Source: Ichthyenterobacterium magnum
Lineage (GTDB): Bacteria > Bacteroidota > Bacteroidia > Flavobacteriales > Flavobacteriaceae
Assembly: GCF_003610635.1 (NCBI RefSeq)
Contig: NZ_RAQJ01000001.1
Location: forward strand, 744,474-808,473
Length of the DNA: 64,000 bases
Reading direction: 5' to 3'
Below, in pieces: positions 62,039 through 64,000 of this stretch. How positions within the stretch are numbered: the first letter of the stretch is position 1; each line of letters begins with the position of its first letter. The notes under the pieces were generated by a model that was given only the letters and a program-made list of their open reading frames with translations, searched no databases and was not told the DNA's origin. The position numbers and the translations under genes are program-made.

Positions 62039-63247
62039 ATGATTGAGAAAAAAGACATAGAATTAGAAAAAGCTGTTTTAATTGGTGTTGTTACTAAAGC
62101 GCAAAATGAAGAGCGCTCCAAAGAATATTTAGATGAGCTTGAGTTTTTAACTTACACAGCTGGAGGCGAAGTTTTAAAACGCTTTACTCAAAAAATGGAA
62201 ATGCCTAATCCAAAAACATTTATTGGATCTGGTAAAATGGAAGATGTTAGACAGTTTATTGAAGACAATAATGTAGGAACCGCCATTTTTGATGATGAAC
62301 TTTCTGCCGCTCAAGAACGTAATATCAGTAAAATACTAGGTTGTAAAGTATTAGACAGGACAAATCTTATTCTCGATATTTTTGCACAACGTGCTCAAAC
62401 TAGTTATGCGCGCACCCAAGTAGAATTAGCACAATGTGAATATTTATTGCCGCGTTTAAAAGGAATGTGGACACACCTAGAACGCCAAAAAGGTGGTATT
62501 GGAATGCGTGGTCCAGGTGAAACCGAAATAGAAACTGATAGACGTATTGTACGTGATAAAATTGCATTGCTAAAAGCAAAAATTAAAACCATTGACAAGC
62601 AAATGGCTGTGCAACGTGGTAATCGCGGTAAAATGGTTAGGGTTGCTCTTGTTGGTTATACCAATGTTGGAAAATCAACTTTAATGAATGTGATTAGTAA
62701 AAGTGAAGTGTTTGCAGAAAACAAACTATTTGCTACTCTTGATACAACTGTTAGAAAGGTTGTAATTCAAAACTTGCCATTTTTATTAACAGATACTGTT
62801 GGGTTTATCCGAAAGCTGCCAACACAATTAATAGAGTCTTTTAAAAGTACATTAGACGAAGTTAGAGAAGCAGATTTATTGCTTCATGTTGTAGATATTT
62901 CACATCCTAATTTTGAAGAACATATAGCGTCGGTAAATAAAATTTTAGGAGAGATTGATAGCTCTAATAAACCAACTATCATGGTTTTTAATAAAATTGA
63001 CACCTATACCGCTGAACCTTTTGATGATGATGATTTAGTAACCGAAAGAACATCTATACATTACACGTTAGATGAATGGAAAAAAACATGGATGAATAAA
63101 GTTGGAAACAACGCTTTATTTATTTCTGCTTTAAACAAAGAAAATCTTGAAGCATTTAAAAAGCGTGTTTATGATGAAGTACGAGAAATTCATGTCACAC
63201 GATTTCCTTATAATCATTTCTTGTATCCTGATTATACTGAAGAGTAA
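62039..63247 (+). CDS. hflX: GTPase HflX
   Basis: 402 residues. An N-terminal HflX domain (about 20-170, with FIGSGKMEDV, FDDELSAAQERN and LLPRLKGMWTHLERQKGGIGMRGPGE) binds the ribosome, followed by a TrmE-Era-Obg-like GTPase: G1 GYTNVGKST near 206, G2/G3 DTTVRK and DTVGFIRKLP, and G4 NKID near 317. HflX splits stalled 70S ribosomes. Length is usual. It is followed by a perfect terminator hairpin shared with the convergent gene. Confidence 0.95.
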   Translation: MIEKKDIELEKAVLIGVVTKAQNEERSKEYLDELEFLTYTAGGEVLKRFTQKMEMPNPKTFIGSGKMEDVRQFIEDNNVGTAIFDDELSAAQERNISKILGCKVLDRTNLILDIFAQRAQTSYARTQVELAQCEYLLPRLKGMWTHLERQKGGIGMRGPGETEIETDRRIVRDKIALLKAKIKTIDKQMAVQRGNRGKMVRVALVGYTNVGKSTLMNVISKSEVFAENKLFATLDTTVRKVVIQNLPFLLTDTVGFIRKLPTQLIESFKSTLDEVREADLLLHVVDISHPNFEEHIASVNKILGEIDSSNKPTIMVFNKIDTYTAEPFDDDDLVTERTSIHYTLDEWKKTWMNKVGNNALFISALNKENLEAFKKRVYDEVREIHVTRFPYNHFLYPDYTEE

Positions 63248-63248
63248 A

Positions 63249-63281
63249 TAAAAAAAGCACGCTAATTAGCGTGCTTTTTTT
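63249..63281. terminator. Bidirectional terminator
   Basis: AGCACGCTAATTAGCGTGCT is a perfect palindrome flanked by A6 and T7. It separates hflX from the convergent DUF3078 gene. Confidence 0.93.
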
Positions 63282-63297
63282 ATTTACTGAGGTATTA

Positions 63298-64000
63298 TTA
63301 AAACTTATAACTAAGTCCTAAAGTCCAGTACGTTTGTAAATCATTATCTACATTACCAAATGTAGGTGTTGGGTCAGTACCCATTGGATCAAAACGCCCT
63401 AAAGCATAATTTAATGCTTCTTGCTTATTGCTTCTTAAACCAAAGTCAAAACCAACTCCAATCATTTTCCATAACGTGTATCCAAAAGAGTTTGTCCAGG
63501 TCCAATTAGAAAGGTCTCCGCTTTTATAACTTTGAAACATTGATAGATTAGATTTAAAACCTATAGCTCCAATTTGTCTTGTGTAATCTGCTACAATCTT
63601 TGCTCCTAAAGACGAATCAAAAATAGCATCATTATCAGCAAATACAAAGTTGTAATTTAAAGGATGAATAACAACGATTAAATCTTGAATTGGTGTCCAT
63701 GTTGCACCAACACCAACATCTAAATATCCTGGGTCGTTAAAGTTGTCTAATAATGTTGTTCTATATTCTGTTAATCCTGAAACAGCCCATTTTTCACTCA
63801 GTTTTCTTCCGTATAAAGATGAAATGTTAAATACATCTGTTGTTGGGTTAAAATCATCGTCATCTAAATCTGTATCCTTGTCATCTAATTTTACCCAGTT
63901 TAAATTAGTAGTTAATGCATTTCTCCAAAAGAATTTATCTTGAAGTAAATTAGCATACCCATTAACTGTAAAGCCAATATTTCCTGATGAATTATTTGGT
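63298..64000 (-). CDS. DUF3078 outer-membrane protein, 5' end cut by window
   Basis: The frame is open from the window edge to the stop at 63298, giving the C-terminal 234 residues without a start. Strand blocks such as KFFWRNALTTNLNWVKLDD, YGRKLSEKWAVSGLTEYRTTLLD, YLDVGVGATWTPIQDLIVVIHPLNYNFVF and a final YWTLGLSYKF fit DUF3078, a beta-barrel protein of Bacteroidota ending in Phe. The C-terminal aromatic strand suggests BAM-dependent insertion. A shorter start at an internal ATG (63540) would miss most of the barrel. Function unknown. Confidence 0.85.
   Translation of the reverse strand, partial: PNNSSGNIGFTVNGYANLLQDKFFWRNALTTNLNWVKLDDKDTDLDDDDFNPTTDVFNISSLYGRKLSEKWAVSGLTEYRTTLLDNFNDPGYLDVGVGATWTPIQDLIVVIHPLNYNFVFADNDAIFDSSLGAKIVADYTRQIGAIGFKSNLSMFQSYKSGDLSNWTWTNSFGYTLWKMIGVGFDFGLRSNKQEALNYALGRFDPMGTDPTPTFGNVDNDLQTYWTLGLSYKF

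Overview
The window is a chromosomal segment of a member of the Flavobacteriaceae (phylum Bacteroidota). The evidence is the AT-rich base composition, many -7 boxes of the Bacteroidota form TAnnTTTG 16-28 nt before start codons, a complete Bat aerotolerance operon, a type IX secretion cargo cluster (type B C-terminal domain protein, PorP/SprF, PorE-like OmpA protein), a TonB-dependent receptor with a carboxypeptidase-regulatory N-terminal domain, and DUF1501/DUF1800, DUF2490, DUF3078 and DUF5689 proteins. I saw no rRNA, tRNA, CRISPR array, phage, transposase or plasmid gene. Most of the window is vertically inherited core genome. I cannot name the genus from sequence alone.

Layout. 1-3386 (minus): the 3'-truncated part of an acyltransferase/N-acyltransferase fusion, then an SSAT-like acetyltransferase directly followed by aspartate kinase. 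3509-9931: fbp, a TerB-like protein, mfd (TTG start) and a TlpA-like thioredoxin. 10004-15782: a LysM/BON protein, lipoproteins, gpsA, pheS with a small partner gene, and a CvpA-like membrane protein. 15859-20633 (minus): a four-gene inorganic-carbon cluster (SulP, DUF2490, SulP, beta-carbonic anhydrase), preceded by a small exported protein. 21062-30365 (minus): moxR, DUF58, a BatD-like protein, batA, batB, batC, batD, batE. 30567-36116: an AlbA-domain protein, a DUF1800/DUF1501 pair and an ALDH7-type dehydrogenase. 36445-45896: a tightly overlapping operon of bacterial alpha-2-macroglobulin, DUF2071, a small monooxygenase-fold protein and penicillin-binding protein 1C, then a small membrane protein. 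45959-51989: an exported EEP-family nuclease/phosphatase divergent from a TonB receptor plus DUF5689 lipoprotein. 52351-60782 (minus): the type IX cargo cluster. 61011-64000: a cytoplasmic EEP paralogue, hflX and a truncated DUF3078 outer-membrane protein.

Working together. The Bat operon couples a MoxR AAA+ ATPase to membrane VWA proteins. The SulP/carbonic anhydrase cluster probably takes up and hydrates inorganic carbon. The alpha-2-macroglobulin/PBP1C pair is a known periplasmic defence and repair association. The EEP/TonB/DUF5689 locus looks like a nucleic-acid or phosphodiester scavenging unit; this is inference.

The most unusual signals are small DNA repeats. A short motif (roughly TCGACTnnGCTCA) occurs twice inside mfd in two different reading frames, once in the loop of the terminator at 15793-15837 and once in a 361-bp gene-free stretch. 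That stretch also carries a long imperfect inverted repeat. A different palindromic repeat sits between moxR and the DUF58 gene, and a 24-bp stem-loop sits between the type IX adhesin and its sprF. These look like mobile or palindromic miniature repeats, and some may have been domesticated as protein loops or RNA structures.
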